Positions 1-7,932 of a DNA stretch of 52,772 bases are shown here, piece by piece. A model generated the notes under the pieces. It was not told the origin of the DNA. It searched no databases and saw nothing but the letters and a program-made list of their open reading frames with translations. The DNA lies in the NCBI GenBank assembly GCA_009842675.1, contig VYEX01000070.1, forward strand, positions 1-52,772, read 5' to 3'. This DNA comes from Acidimicrobiia bacterium. GTDB taxonomy: Bacteria > Actinomycetota > Acidimicrobiia > Acidimicrobiales > Bin134. Numbering within the stretch: the first letter of the stretch is position 1; each line of letters begins with the position of its first letter. A program made the translations under genes and the position numbers.

Positions 1-774
1 GGTGGTGCCGGGGATGGTGGGGATGAAGGGGGCGACGAGTTCGAGGCGGGCGCCGCGAGCGGCGACGTCGTCGGCAAGGGTGGCGAAGGCGTCCCAGCAT
101 TGTTCGGGGTCTTGGTCGCAGAAGTAGAGGCGGAGCACTTCGGGGTGCTCGCCGGTTAGGGGCGGTAACCCGCCTTCTTTGGCGACTTGAACGAAGTCAA
201 TGATCTGGCCGATGGGGTTGCCCTCGGCGAGGAGCTCGGGGTCGCGCTCGGCCCGCAAGGCTGAGGCAGCGGCGAGCACCGATTCGGTGTCGTCGCCTCT
301 GATCCAGGCCACGACCAGGCCCGCATAGGGATGGTCGAGGGCGATCTCGGGCGGAATCGGGGCCGGCCCCCGGCCCGCCGAGCCAGCTAGGTCGTAGGCG
401 GCGGTGCTGATGTGATCGCGGTTGGGGTTCATGCGCCCAGAGGCGAACAGGTCAGGGCCGACGGCAAACGAGTAGCCGAAGGTGTCAGCGTCGCGCCCTT
501 GCTCCATCCAATACAGGGCGATGAACGAGCCATTGTCCACCGGATCGGCCACCGCGCCATCGGCGGGGAAGCGCAAGTTCTTGAGCCGCCTCGTGGCCAC
601 GTAGCGCCGGTAGGCGAAGCAGCCGGGAGCGGCCGTCATGGCCGCATAGGCATGATCGTGTTCGTACCAGCGGTTGTACTCGTGCAGCCCCTCGCCGCGG
701 TGCGGCTCGATGAAGGTGATCATCGAGTGGCCCAGGTGGATCTGGCTGCCTACTGCCAGGGTCGTATCAGACAT
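1..774 (-). CDS. Hypothetical protein, EthD/dimeric alpha-beta-barrel-like, C-terminus off the window
   Basis: An open frame starts at ATG 774 on the minus strand and runs off the left edge, giving 258 codons without a stop. An AGGAGG sits seven bases before the ATG. The protein opens MSDTTLAVGSQIHLGHSMIT and has a Trp/Tyr/His-rich stretch near residues 30-45 (EYNRWYEHDHAYAAM), followed by a Cys-Phe-x-Tyr-Arg-Arg-Tyr element. That pattern recalls EthD/NIPSNAP-type dimeric barrel proteins, where a conserved N-x-W-Y-x-x-H helix caps the barrel. A second half near residue 205 (LRLYFCDQDPEQCWDAF) could be a repeated barrel. No reaction can be assigned. It is divergent from the aminotransferase-fold gene at 895, with a 120-base gap. 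Confidence 0.6.
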   Translation of the reverse strand, partial: MSDTTLAVGSQIHLGHSMITFIEPHRGEGLHEYNRWYEHDHAYAAMTAAPGCFAYRRYVATRRLKNLRFPADGAVADPVDNGSFIALYWMEQGRDADTFGYSFAVGPDLFASGRMNPNRDHISTAAYDLAGSAGRGPAPIPPEIALDHPYAGLVVAWIRGDDTESVLAAASALRAERDPELLAEGNPIGQIIDFVQVAKEGGLPPLTGEHPEVLRLYFCDQDPEQCWDAFATLADDVAARGARLELVAPFIPTIPGTT

Positions 775-894
775 GTCGTCGCCTCCTATCGCCGTCGAAT
801 GATACGCCCCCGCCCACGACCCTTCCGCAAGATCTAGGTGCTCGCTGTTGAATTGCCGGGTTTGCCTCGGTGGGGGTCGTTGTAGGGTTCCGCG

Positions 895-2076
895 GTGGTT
901 TCTGTGAGTCCGTGGTTGCTCGAAGACGGCGTGCTGCATCTGAATCACGGATCGTTCGGGGCGACGCCGGCTCCGGTTTTGGAAGCACAGGAGCGGATTC
1001 GCCAGCGCTTTGAGGCCAATCCCACCAAGTACTTCGTCGGCGGCGAATACCAGAGCGAACTGGACGCCGCCCGCCGGGTGGTGGCCGACTTCGTGGGGGC
1101 CGATGAGGCGGGGTTGGTGTTCGTGAACAACGCCACCACCGGGGTGAATGCCGTTTTTCGGTCGCTTGAACCCAGCCTGGTCCCCGGCGACGAGATCCTG
1201 GTGGCCGACCACGAATACAACGCCTGTGTGAACGCGGCGCTGGTCTCAGCCGAACGGGCAAACGCCCGCGTTGTCACGGCCCAGGTGCCCTTTCCGCTGG
1301 ACTCTTCTCAGCAGGTGGTCGATGCTGTGCTCAAGGCCGTCACCGAGCGCACCCGGGTCGTGATGATCGACTCGGTGACCTCGGCGACGGGGCTGGTGAT
1401 GCCGGTGGCCGAACTCGCCGCCGCCCTTGAGCCCGAGGTGGCACTGCTGGTGGACGCCGCCCATGGCCCCGGCATGTTGGACTTCGACGTCTCGGCGCTG
1501 GGTGCTTCCTACGTCACAGCCAACTGCCACAAGTGGATGTGTGCCGCCAAGGGCGCGGCATTCCTGTGGGTGCGAGAGGACCGTCGCGAGGGCCTGTATC
1601 CCCCCGTGATCAGCCACGGCTACAACGACGCCTGGCCATCGAGCGAGAGCCGCTTCCACGCCCAATTCGACTGGACGGGAACACAGGACCCAAGCGCCTG
1701 GCTCACCGTCCCCGTCGCCCTCGACACAGTGGCCGCCATGCATCCCGACGGCTGGCCCGGAGTCCGAGCAGCTACCCGAGCGCTGTGTTTGACGGGCCGC
1801 AAGATTCTGCTCGACGCTCTAGGAATCGATCCGCCGACGCCCGAGAACATGATCGGCTCCATTGCCTCGGTGCCCGTCCCTCCCGCCGACAACTCTGGCT
1901 CGGAGATCTTCGACCCGCTCATGGCCGCTCTAGCCGACAACCACAGCATCCAGGTGCCGGTGTTCACCTGGCCCGAGCCCCCCGAGCGCCTGCTCCGCAT
2001 CTCCGCCCACCTCTACAACGAGGAATGGCACTACCAGCGCTTGGCCGACGCTCTCCTCACCGAGCTCGGTACCTAA
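895..2076 (+). CDS. Class V aminotransferase-fold PLP enzyme, isopenicillin-N-epimerase-like
   Basis: The 393-residue protein is a fold-type I PLP enzyme. It starts with the LNHGSFGATP element seen in CefD-like proteins, has NNATTGVNAV near residue 78, the PLP-Asp in LLVDAAHGPGML near 185, and the Schiff-base lysine in TANCHKWM near 208. The family includes isopenicillin N epimerases, cysteine desulfurase-like proteins and many enzymes of unknown substrate; no beta-lactam genes are nearby, so the name only marks the family. The GTG start at 895 has no clear ribosome-binding site, so the mRNA may be leaderless; the next in-frame start (GTG at 904) is no better. It converges on the GntR gene at 2128. 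Confidence 0.85.
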   Translation: MVSVSPWLLEDGVLHLNHGSFGATPAPVLEAQERIRQRFEANPTKYFVGGEYQSELDAARRVVADFVGADEAGLVFVNNATTGVNAVFRSLEPSLVPGDEILVADHEYNACVNAALVSAERANARVVTAQVPFPLDSSQQVVDAVLKAVTERTRVVMIDSVTSATGLVMPVAELAAALEPEVALLVDAAHGPGMLDFDVSALGASYVTANCHKWMCAAKGAAFLWVREDRREGLYPPVISHGYNDAWPSSESRFHAQFDWTGTQDPSAWLTVPVALDTVAAMHPDGWPGVRAATRALCLTGRKILLDALGIDPPTPENMIGSIASVPVPPADNSGSEIFDPLMAALADNHSIQVPVFTWPEPPERLLRISAHLYNEEWHYQRLADALLTELGT

Positions 2077-2127
2077 CTCAACTGGGAAAGGCAAGCCACA
2101 ACGCTGTGGGAAGAGGTCTCGGTACCC

Positions 2128-2829
2128 TCAGCGGTGGCGGACGAGGCCGAACGGGAAGCGGCCTTCGATGAAATACGTGGACGACAGGAACACCGGCCGC
2201 CCCTCGCCGTCTAGGTGGTTCTGCACCAGCACGAGATAGGAGGCATCCTCCGGCCTTTCTCCCCAGCCGATGTCATCGCCGTGAGCAGCATGGAGCTCGG
2301 TTGTTGCGACGGCGACATGATGACCGTGTCGACCGAGCAACGCGAATACGGAACCAGAGATTTCAGAAGGGTCCGGTGCACCGCCCAGGTGGTCTACCGG
2401 GATGACGTCGTACGAGAAGGCCACGACTTCGGCATCGGCGGTCAAGGCTCTCTCGATCTCCACCACCTCCGCCGACGGGTTGAGCTGAAGCTCCTCGGCT
2501 TCCTCCTTGGAGATGTCCCTGATCGAGATGCTCCGATAGCGCATGCCAGGTTCGAGACCGCGTCGACGTATCGTCTCGGTCATAGACTCAAGACGACGGA
2601 TGTCGGCCTGGTGGTCATGTCCGGTGGCGACGACAACTGTGCCGGACCCATGCCGTGTCACCGTCAGCCCGCGGCTCTCCAGGTCTTGAAGAGCCGTGCG
2701 AACCGTGCTTCGGGATACCTCGTAGTGGGTGGCCAGTTGATGCTCACCCGGCAGGCGTCTACCGGTTGGCCATTCGCCGCTTTCGACGCGCTCCCGCAGG
2801 TCCCGTGCTACGCGGTCCGATTGGGTCAT
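2128..2829 (-). CDS. GntR-family regulator with UTRA (HutC-type) effector domain
   Basis: The 233-residue protein has an N-terminal winged helix at about residues 1-70, with the GntR signature LPGEHQLATHYEVSRSTVRT and RHGSGTVV in the wing. It continues with a UTRA ligand domain (about 90-230: MRYRSISIRDISKEEAEELQL, EIERALTADAEVVAFSYDVIPV) that binds a small metabolite in this family. A GAGG six bases before ATG 2829 supports the start. It lies 34 bases downstream of the aldolase/SDR gene on the same strand, so the two are probably cotranscribed. The two identical TTGTCAGACAA palindromes at the divergent aldolase/mtnA promoters are its likely operators (inference from position and family). Confidence 0.9.
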   Translation of the reverse strand: MTQSDRVARDLRERVESGEWPTGRRLPGEHQLATHYEVSRSTVRTALQDLESRGLTVTRHGSGTVVVATGHDHQADIRRLESMTETIRRRGLEPGMRYRSISIRDISKEEAEELQLNPSAEVVEIERALTADAEVVAFSYDVIPVDHLGGAPDPSEISGSVFALLGRHGHHVAVATTELHAAHGDDIGWGERPEDASYLVLVQNHLDGEGRPVFLSSTYFIEGRFPFGLVRHR

Positions 2830-2863
2830 CGCGATCCTCTATGACGTAGTAGTCGCCCGGCAG

Positions 2864-4828
2864 TCACACGACTCGGAGGTTGCCGCCGTCGATTGGGATC
2901 TGTGCGCCGGTAGTCGCCGCGAATGTGTCGCTGCAGAGCTCGGCGACGACAGCTGCGACCGCCTTCGAGCTCACCGTTGCTTTGAGCAGATTGCGGGACT
3001 TGTACTCTTCGACGGTCAGTCCATGCTGCGTTGCCCTCGCTTCGAGGGTCTCATCGTCCCAAAGCCCGGTGTCGAACACGGCGTCAGGGTGGACGACGTT
3101 CACGCGGATGCCCTCTTCGGCCCACTCGATCGCCGCGACCCGCGCCAGTTGTGTCACGGCCGACTTGGAGGCGGAGTAGGCGGCTGCGCCGGGCCCGGGG
3201 GCAGGTACGTTCTTTGATCCGATTATGACGACCCGCCCACCGATGGGCGAGAGCGCCAAGAGGTCGTGGGTCGACGAGAGCAGCTGCGCGATCGCGTCGA
3301 CGTTCACGGCTTGGACTGATCGCCAGTCGGCGAAGTCGAGGTGTTGAATGGGCGCTGACGGGCCGAAGATGCCTGCCGCAGCAACGACGATGTCGACCCC
3401 GCCGAACCGCTCAACCGCGTCGTCGATGGCGCGTTGTTGGGCGTCTGCGTCGATGACGTCGACCTCGCGCCCGAGCCAGTTCGGTCCTTCGAAAGCGCAC
3501 TCGACAACCGGTGAGGAGTCGAATCCGGTCACGGCGCAGCCTTGTGAGAGAAGGGCATCGGCACAAGCCCGGCCAATTCCTGATGCGGCCCCGGTGACGA
3601 TCGCGGCGCAGCCGGTGAATCGGGCCTTCGGACCGTCAAGGGCGAGCTTGGCTTGCTCGAGCGACCAGTACTCGACGTCGAAGATTTCCTCGGGCGGGAG
3701 TGCGACGTAGCCGCCGAGGTGGTCTTCGGCCCGTTCGAGCACGGGCATGGTGTGGGCGTAGATCTCAGCGGAGATGGCCGATGCCTTGGCGGTGTCGCCA
3801 ATGCCGAGGAGGCCGATTTCAGGATCGACCAGCACTCGGGGCGCGGGGTCAAGCATCTTGAGTTGTTCCTCGGAGCGGGCTGCGTTCTCGCCGAAGTAGC
3901 CCCTGTAGGCCTCTGCGAAGGCGTCGATGTCAGTGCCGACCGCTGCTGTTCGCTTCGTTCTCAGCACATGGTCCGGGGTCAATGGGCCCCTATTGGCCAG
4001 GCTTTCAAGGTCTGGTCGAGCCACGAAGCGGGCGACTTGCGGCGTCCAGTGTCGCCCCACGATGAGCGGCTTTCCGGCGACCTCTGAGAGTTGCCGGCGA
4101 AGTTCGGCGAGGCGAAGGCAGATGCACGGAGGTGGCGGTTCGGTGGTCGGCACCGCCATTGGCGCATGTTCATTGAGCCATGCTTCGGCGCGGGAGATGA
4201 GCTCCACGTGGCGTTCGTACGCCCCTCTCGTCGTGTCGGCAAAGGTGAACAGACCGTGGTTGAGGAGGACCATCCCGGAGTAGCGGTCGTCATCCCACAT
4301 CTGCGACACCACTTTTGCGAGGTCGAAGCCCGGCATGACGTACGGGATGATGAGCACGTCCGGTCCATAGACGTCCCTGACAATGGTCTCCCCTTCGGCA
4401 GTGTTGGTGAGGGTGACGATCACATCGGCGTGGCTGTGCTGCACCGCCTTGTGGGGAATCAGGGCATGGAGGAGCGTCTCAACCGATGGCGCGGGTGCTG
4501 CGGGGTCCAGGGAAGCGGCCGAGAGCTCTCGCATCATGTCCACGTCGCTCAGTGAGTCGAGGGCCAGCAGCTCGAGGAGGCGAGCGTGGCGGAGCGGGGC
4601 GAAGCCCGCTCGCTCGATCGTGGCCAGATCCCAACCCGACCCCTTCACGTAGAGCGCGTCAATTTCCTGGCCCGTGAGGTCGTGGAACGGCTGTTTGACC
4701 GACGTGTTCCCGCCACCATGCAAAACGAGAGCTGGGTCGCTGCCCAGCAGCTGAGACCCATGGACGCAGGCATCAAGGTCGTCGCTGTGTTTGCTGTCAG
4801 CGCCCGCCGACGTCCATCTGTTCTCCAT
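2864..4828 (-). CDS. Bifunctional class II aldolase / short-chain dehydrogenase (RhaD- or DrdA-like fusion)
   Basis: This 654-residue fusion has an N-terminal class II (zinc) sugar-phosphate aldolase with HGGGNTSVK near residue 38, HSHADV near 132 and LLNHGLFTF near 190. The C-terminal SDR has the nucleotide motif VTGAASGIG near 422 and catalytic YSASK near 553. Fused forms are known from rhamnulose-1-phosphate aldolase/lactaldehyde dehydrogenase; separate class II aldolases next to MtnA cleave 5-deoxyribulose-1-phosphate to DHAP and acetaldehyde in the DHAP shunt. The divergent mtnA-like gene and absence of rhamnose genes favour the second role; the SDR would then handle the released aldehyde. 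ATG 4828 is chosen because GAGG lies six bases upstream; TTG 4849 is a longer alternative. Confidence 0.88.
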   Translation of the reverse strand: MENRWTSAGADSKHSDDLDACVHGSQLLGSDPALVLHGGGNTSVKQPFHDLTGQEIDALYVKGSGWDLATIERAGFAPLRHARLLELLALDSLSDVDMMRELSAASLDPAAPAPSVETLLHALIPHKAVQHSHADVIVTLTNTAEGETIVRDVYGPDVLIIPYVMPGFDLAKVVSQMWDDDRYSGMVLLNHGLFTFADTTRGAYERHVELISRAEAWLNEHAPMAVPTTEPPPPCICLRLAELRRQLSEVAGKPLIVGRHWTPQVARFVARPDLESLANRGPLTPDHVLRTKRTAAVGTDIDAFAEAYRGYFGENAARSEEQLKMLDPAPRVLVDPEIGLLGIGDTAKASAISAEIYAHTMPVLERAEDHLGGYVALPPEEIFDVEYWSLEQAKLALDGPKARFTGCAAIVTGAASGIGRACADALLSQGCAVTGFDSSPVVECAFEGPNWLGREVDVIDADAQQRAIDDAVERFGGVDIVVAAAGIFGPSAPIQHLDFADWRSVQAVNVDAIAQLLSSTHDLLALSPIGGRVVIIGSKNVPAPGPGAAAYSASKSAVTQLARVAAIEWAEEGIRVNVVHPDAVFDTGLWDDETLEARATQHGLTVEEYKSRNLLKATVSSKAVAAVVAELCSDTFAATTGAQIPIDGGNLRVV

Positions 4829-4859
4829 GAAGCCCTCGCGACTGACCAATGACGTCTAC

Positions 4860-4870
4860 TTGTCAGACAA
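4860..4870. promoter_or_regulatory. Operator copy 1, TTGTCAGACAA
   Basis: TTGTC-A-GACAA is an 11-base palindrome around a central A. It overlaps the end of the -10 box and the predicted transcription start of the aldolase/SDR operon, a position typical for a repressor. The same 11 bases, followed by AAT, recur at 4983-4993. The sequence resembles GntR-superfamily operators, and a GntR gene is the last gene of this operon. Confidence 0.72.
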
Positions 4871-4898
4871 ATTAGGCGTTCGCCTGATGTGAAGTCAA
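4869..4898 (-). promoter_or_regulatory. Promoter of the aldolase/SDR-gntR operon
   Basis: On the minus strand TTGACT (4898-4893) and TAATTT (4874-4869) are separated by 18 bases, a good sigma-70-type match. The predicted start, near 4862, falls inside operator copy 1. The leader would be about 34 bases and carry the GAGG before ATG 4828. Confidence 0.6.
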
Positions 4899-4944
4899 TA
4901 TCGGGTGTGAGCCTGCTCAGCCCGTGAGCAACCGAACATCGGGG

Positions 4945-4974
4945 TTGAGATAGCCGTGGCTGTGCGAGTACCTT
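4945..4974 (+). promoter_or_regulatory. Candidate promoter of the mtnA-like gene
   Basis: TTGAGA (4945-4950) and TACCTT (4969-4974) are 18 bases apart, a weaker match than the opposite promoter. The implied start near 4981 places operator copy 2 just downstream of it, the same geometry as on the other strand. Confidence 0.4.
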
Positions 4975-4982
4975 GGCCGTAG

Positions 4983-4993
4983 TTGTCAGACAA
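4983..4993. promoter_or_regulatory. Operator copy 2, TTGTCAGACAA
   Basis: This is an exact copy of the palindrome at 4860-4870, 123 bases away and just after the predicted mtnA start site. It ends three bases before the AGGGG ribosome-binding site at 4996-5000. One regulator could therefore repress both divergent genes, possibly with looping between the two sites. Confidence 0.72.
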
Positions 4994-5009
4994 ATAGGGG
5001 TAATTGGTC

Positions 5010-6023
5010 TTGAATCGTACTGTGGATTGGGTTGAAGACGCGGTGGAGATCATCGACCAGACGATGCTTCCTGGCGCGGTAGAAGTACTTCGCCTCACCA
5101 CAGTCGCCGACGTGGTGGCGGCCATTGAACGGCTCTCCGTTCGGGGGGCTCCCGCGCTGGGGGTCGTCGGTGGTTTCGGCGTTGCGCTCGCCCACCGAGA
5201 GTCGGCCGGTGATCCCGCGCAGCTGGAGGCCTTGCTCAACGACCTAGAGAACGCTCGCCCTACGGCAGTGAACCTCGCGCGTATGGTCCTCCGTGTTGCC
5301 GAATTCGCTCCCCAGGGCTTCGACGCGGTGCTCAATGCAGCCTTTGAGGTCCGAGATGAAGAGATCGCGGCATCTCGCGGTATGGCAAGGCGAGGCGCCG
5401 ATCTCGCGGCGCAGTTCGTGGATGGCCGGCCGCTAACGGTGATGACGATCTGCAACACAGGAGCGCTCGCCGCCGTAGAGGGCGGTACGGCGCTCGCGGT
5501 CGCCGAAGAGCTCCACAAGCGAGGCCTATTGGAGGAGGTTGTAGCGCTGGAGACCCGGCCACTGCTGCAAGGCGCCCGGCTGACGGCCTGGGAGCTCGCC
5601 CAGATGGACGCTCCGCACCGGCTCATCGTTGACAGCGCGGCTGCATCGGTGCTGGCTAGCGGCCTTATCGACGTTGTCTTGACCGGCGCCGACCGGATCG
5701 CCGCCAACGCAGACACCGCTAACAAGATAGGTACGTTCAGTCTTGCCCTCGCTGCCGCCGATGCTGGCGTTCCCTTTGTGGTGGTGGCTCCCGAATCGAC
5801 CATCGACCTCGAAACAACCTCGGGCGCGTCAATCCCGATCGAGGATCGAGGGGCCCGTGAAGTTGTCTCCTACCCGCTTGAGGGTACGGCTCCGCCTGAA
5901 ACCCAAGTGATCAATCCTGCGTTCGACGTCACCCGGGCCGAGCTCATCACGGCCATCGTCACCGAGCGTCGAGTGGTGGACCTTTCCGGCGGAGAGACAC
6001 TCACTGGCGAGCTGGATCCTTAA
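5010..6023 (+). CDS. mtnA: S-methyl-5-thioribose-1-phosphate isomerase-like protein (MtnA/DrdI family)
   Basis: The protein (337 residues) is a MtnA-family aldose-1-phosphate isomerase converting 5-methylthioribose-1-phosphate, or 5-deoxyribose-1-phosphate in DHAP-shunt organisms, to the ribulose-1-phosphate. Visible family motifs are IERLSVRGAPALG near residue 43 (phosphate loop), MTICNTGALA near 148 with the catalytic Cys, TRPLLQGARLTAWEL near 189, and LTGADRIAANADTANKIGT near 228 with the catalytic Asp and the NKIGT loop. TTG 5010 is preferred because AGGGG is nine bases upstream; TTG 5004 would leave only three. It is divergent from the aldolase and shares the operator. No MtnB/C/D genes of the classical methionine salvage pathway are present, arguing for the aldolase branch. 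Confidence 0.9.
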   Translation: MNRTVDWVEDAVEIIDQTMLPGAVEVLRLTTVADVVAAIERLSVRGAPALGVVGGFGVALAHRESAGDPAQLEALLNDLENARPTAVNLARMVLRVAEFAPQGFDAVLNAAFEVRDEEIAASRGMARRGADLAAQFVDGRPLTVMTICNTGALAAVEGGTALAVAEELHKRGLLEEVVALETRPLLQGARLTAWELAQMDAPHRLIVDSAAASVLASGLIDVVLTGADRIAANADTANKIGTFSLALAAADAGVPFVVVAPESTIDLETTSGASIPIEDRGAREVVSYPLEGTAPPETQVINPAFDVTRAELITAIVTERRVVDLSGGETLTGELDP

Positions 6024-6027
6024 CCGC

Positions 6028-6056
6028 CGAGGTGACGGCGCTTTGCGGCCACCTCG
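6028..6056. terminator. Hairpin between convergent mtnA and DUF2419 genes
   Basis: CGAGGTG (6028-6034) and CACCTCG (6050-6056) form a perfect seven-base stem with a 15-base G/C-rich loop. It sits exactly between two convergent stops, so it could end transcripts from both sides. There is no T-tract, so this is only a candidate. Confidence 0.35.
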
Positions 6057-6065
6057 CCCTGAGGG

Positions 6066-7067
6066 TCAGTACATGATGGTGCGGGTTAGGTGGTGGGGCC
6101 AGAAGGTGGCGTGGTACGCCTTCCAGAGCCGGAAGTCCACCTGGGGGACAACTAGCGACTGCGAGGGTGGGCGAACCCGGTTGATGGCGTCGGTGAGTAG
6201 GGCAGTGGCGTACAAAGTGTGGGCCCGGATCTCCACTTCCTCGGGACTGTCGGCGGGGATCAGCTCGCCTCGGTTGATGGCAGCTTCCAGCTCTGCGGAG
6301 TAGGACAAAATGCCCATGAGTCGCAGGGCGACGGGGACGATGTAATCGGCGAACGCCGTCATCCGATCCAGATCGGCGACTGAGAAGGCACCTCCGCTGG
6401 CCAGCGCCATGTGCAGCTGCCAAAGCCACAACTGGGCCAACTTGTGCAACTGCACCTCATGGCCGTCGTGGGTGCTCACATCGTTGAACCGCGGAAACTC
6501 GGCCACCAGCCGCTCCAGTAGGCCGTTTCCATCGGCATACATGGCGGGGGCGCAGTCGGCTACGAACCGATGGGCACTGCCGTCGTAGCGATCGGCCAGA
6601 ACTTGGCCGGCCGTGTTGAGGATCTCGACCCGCTCATCCAGCATGGGGATTTCGATGTTCCCGCTGAACACGCGGCCCAAATCGGATCGATTGATCTCGC
6701 CCAGGTAGGCACCATCGGTCAGCGGCACGCCATCGTTTAGTGCCTGGGTAACGCAGGCGAACATGCCCTCGCTGTCCGACCAGGTGCGGCCCTGATATTC
6801 AGCGGAGAACTTCACCCCGGAGTCGAAGTCGGTGAAGGCGAAGTTCATGACCGCATAGAAGAAGGAGGTATCGATGATCTCCGCCGGGTCGGTCCTGTCG
6901 CTGAAGGCGACGTCAACCGGGCCAGAGGGAAAGGCGAACTCCTCAAAGGCCATCCATGAGGCCACTTGCTCGATGGCCTTGACTGAGGTGTGGACGTGTC
7001 GTGTGCGATCGACCACTCCGCGCACCGAACGCAGCACTGGCGATGTCCACACTGGGGATTCGGGCAT
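6066..7067 (-). CDS. Queuosine salvage protein, DUF2419 (Q-nucleoside/nucleotide N-glycosylase, Qng1-like)
   Basis: The 333-residue protein matches the DUF2419 family (human C9orf64/QNG1), which hydrolyses queuosine-5'-phosphate to free queuine base for reinsertion into tRNA. Recognisable blocks are NFAFTDFDSGVKFSAEYQG near residue 74, FPRFNDVSTHDGHEVQLHKLAQLWLW near 190, and a C-terminal FADYIVPVALRLMGILSYS followed by EEVEIRAHTLYAT, which is the family's most conserved end. Length is normal for bacterial members. It is divergent from the YfiH/PgeF gene, with 74 bases between starts. Family assignment is by motif recall; the substrate in this organism is inferred. Confidence 0.82.
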   Translation of the reverse strand: MPESPVWTSPVLRSVRGVVDRTRHVHTSVKAIEQVASWMAFEEFAFPSGPVDVAFSDRTDPAEIIDTSFFYAVMNFAFTDFDSGVKFSAEYQGRTWSDSEGMFACVTQALNDGVPLTDGAYLGEINRSDLGRVFSGNIEIPMLDERVEILNTAGQVLADRYDGSAHRFVADCAPAMYADGNGLLERLVAEFPRFNDVSTHDGHEVQLHKLAQLWLWQLHMALASGGAFSVADLDRMTAFADYIVPVALRLMGILSYSAELEAAINRGELIPADSPEEVEIRAHTLYATALLTDAINRVRPPSQSLVVPQVDFRLWKAYHATFWPHHLTRTIMY

Positions 7068-7141
7068 TTCTGGCTTCTCCTCGACGCATCAGCGTAATGC
7101 CAGTCGTTACGATTTTGACTGGCTCGTCGTAAGGACCATGT

Positions 7142-7921
7142 ATGGACTCAGTTCGCTTTAGCTTTGACGGAGACCAGGCCTTGGCCGCGTTCACGGGTCG
7201 TGAAGGTGGCGTGAGCACGGGCGAGTTGGGCAGTCTCAACCTGAGCTTTGAGGTGGGAGACGACCCGGCACGGGTCATCGCCAACCGCAAGATCGCGGGC
7301 GACGAGCTGGGCTTCGACTTCCGCAACCTCGTGGTTCCCCGTCAAGTACACGGGGTACGGGTCAAAGTTGTAAGCGAGCACGACAGAGGCCGGGGCTCCG
7401 ACTCATCGGAGTCCGGAGTGGCCACCTGTGATGCGCTGGTGACGAGCACGCCGATGATCCCAATGGCCGTCCTGGTGGCTGACTGCGCGCCGGTGGTGCT
7501 CTACGACCCGGCACAACCGGCCATCGGCATCGTGCACGTGGGATGGCGGGGGGCCATCGGGCGGATTGCCCAAAAGGCAGTGGAGACGATGGCACGGGAG
7601 CTGGGATCTCGGGTGCGAGATATCCAGGCGGGCATCGGCCCATGCCTGCAACCGCTCTCCCTCGAAGTCTCCATGAACGAAGCCATGCAAGCTGAGGGGG
7701 AATACCACCAGCAGCCGGCGGTGCTCTACGACGCCGGGGAGAAGCCGCACCTGGATATTCCGTACATGGTCAAACAGCAGCTGCTGGATGCCGGTGTGTG
7801 GCTCAAGAACATTGAAGACTCCCGAATGGACACCCTGAACGCCCAGCGCTTCTTCTCCCATCGTGGCCAGTCGGGCCGGGCGGGACGGTGCATGGGCGTG
7901 GCCATGCTGCGAGCCCCCTAG
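7142..7921 (+). CDS. pgeF: YfiH/PgeF-family copper or purine enzyme (laccase-domain protein)
   Basis: The 259-residue protein has the full family signature: FTGREGGVS near residue 17, the VPRQVHG histidine near 68, the ADCAPV cysteine near 112 and HVGWRG near 131, then AGIGPC and FFSHR near the C-terminus. Members are called polyphenol oxidase/laccase, peptidoglycan editing factor PgeF (YfiH in E. coli), and, for human FAMIN/LACC1 and bacterial relatives, purine enzymes with adenosine deaminase, nucleoside phosphorylase and methylthioadenosine phosphorylase activity. The last activity would supply the substrate for the nearby MtnA-like isomerase; that link is inference. It is not next to ftsZ or yggS genes, where Gram-positive members usually sit. 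Confidence 0.88.
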   Translation: MDSVRFSFDGDQALAAFTGREGGVSTGELGSLNLSFEVGDDPARVIANRKIAGDELGFDFRNLVVPRQVHGVRVKVVSEHDRGRGSDSSESGVATCDALVTSTPMIPMAVLVADCAPVVLYDPAQPAIGIVHVGWRGAIGRIAQKAVETMARELGSRVRDIQAGIGPCLQPLSLEVSMNEAMQAEGEYHQQPAVLYDAGEKPHLDIPYMVKQQLLDAGVWLKNIEDSRMDTLNAQRFFSHRGQSGRAGRCMGVAMLRAP

Positions 7922-7932
7922 ACGGCCAGCGG

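Noticed and set aside
412..837. Plus-strand open frame at the left edge
   Set aside because: The minus-strand frame over the same DNA (774 to 1) reads as a sensible protein with an AGGAGG site; the plus frame is a GC-rich shadow.
2096..2109. CCACA-ACGC-TGTGG hairpin after the aminotransferase-fold gene
   Set aside because: A five-base stem without a T-tract is expected by chance in this GC-rich DNA.
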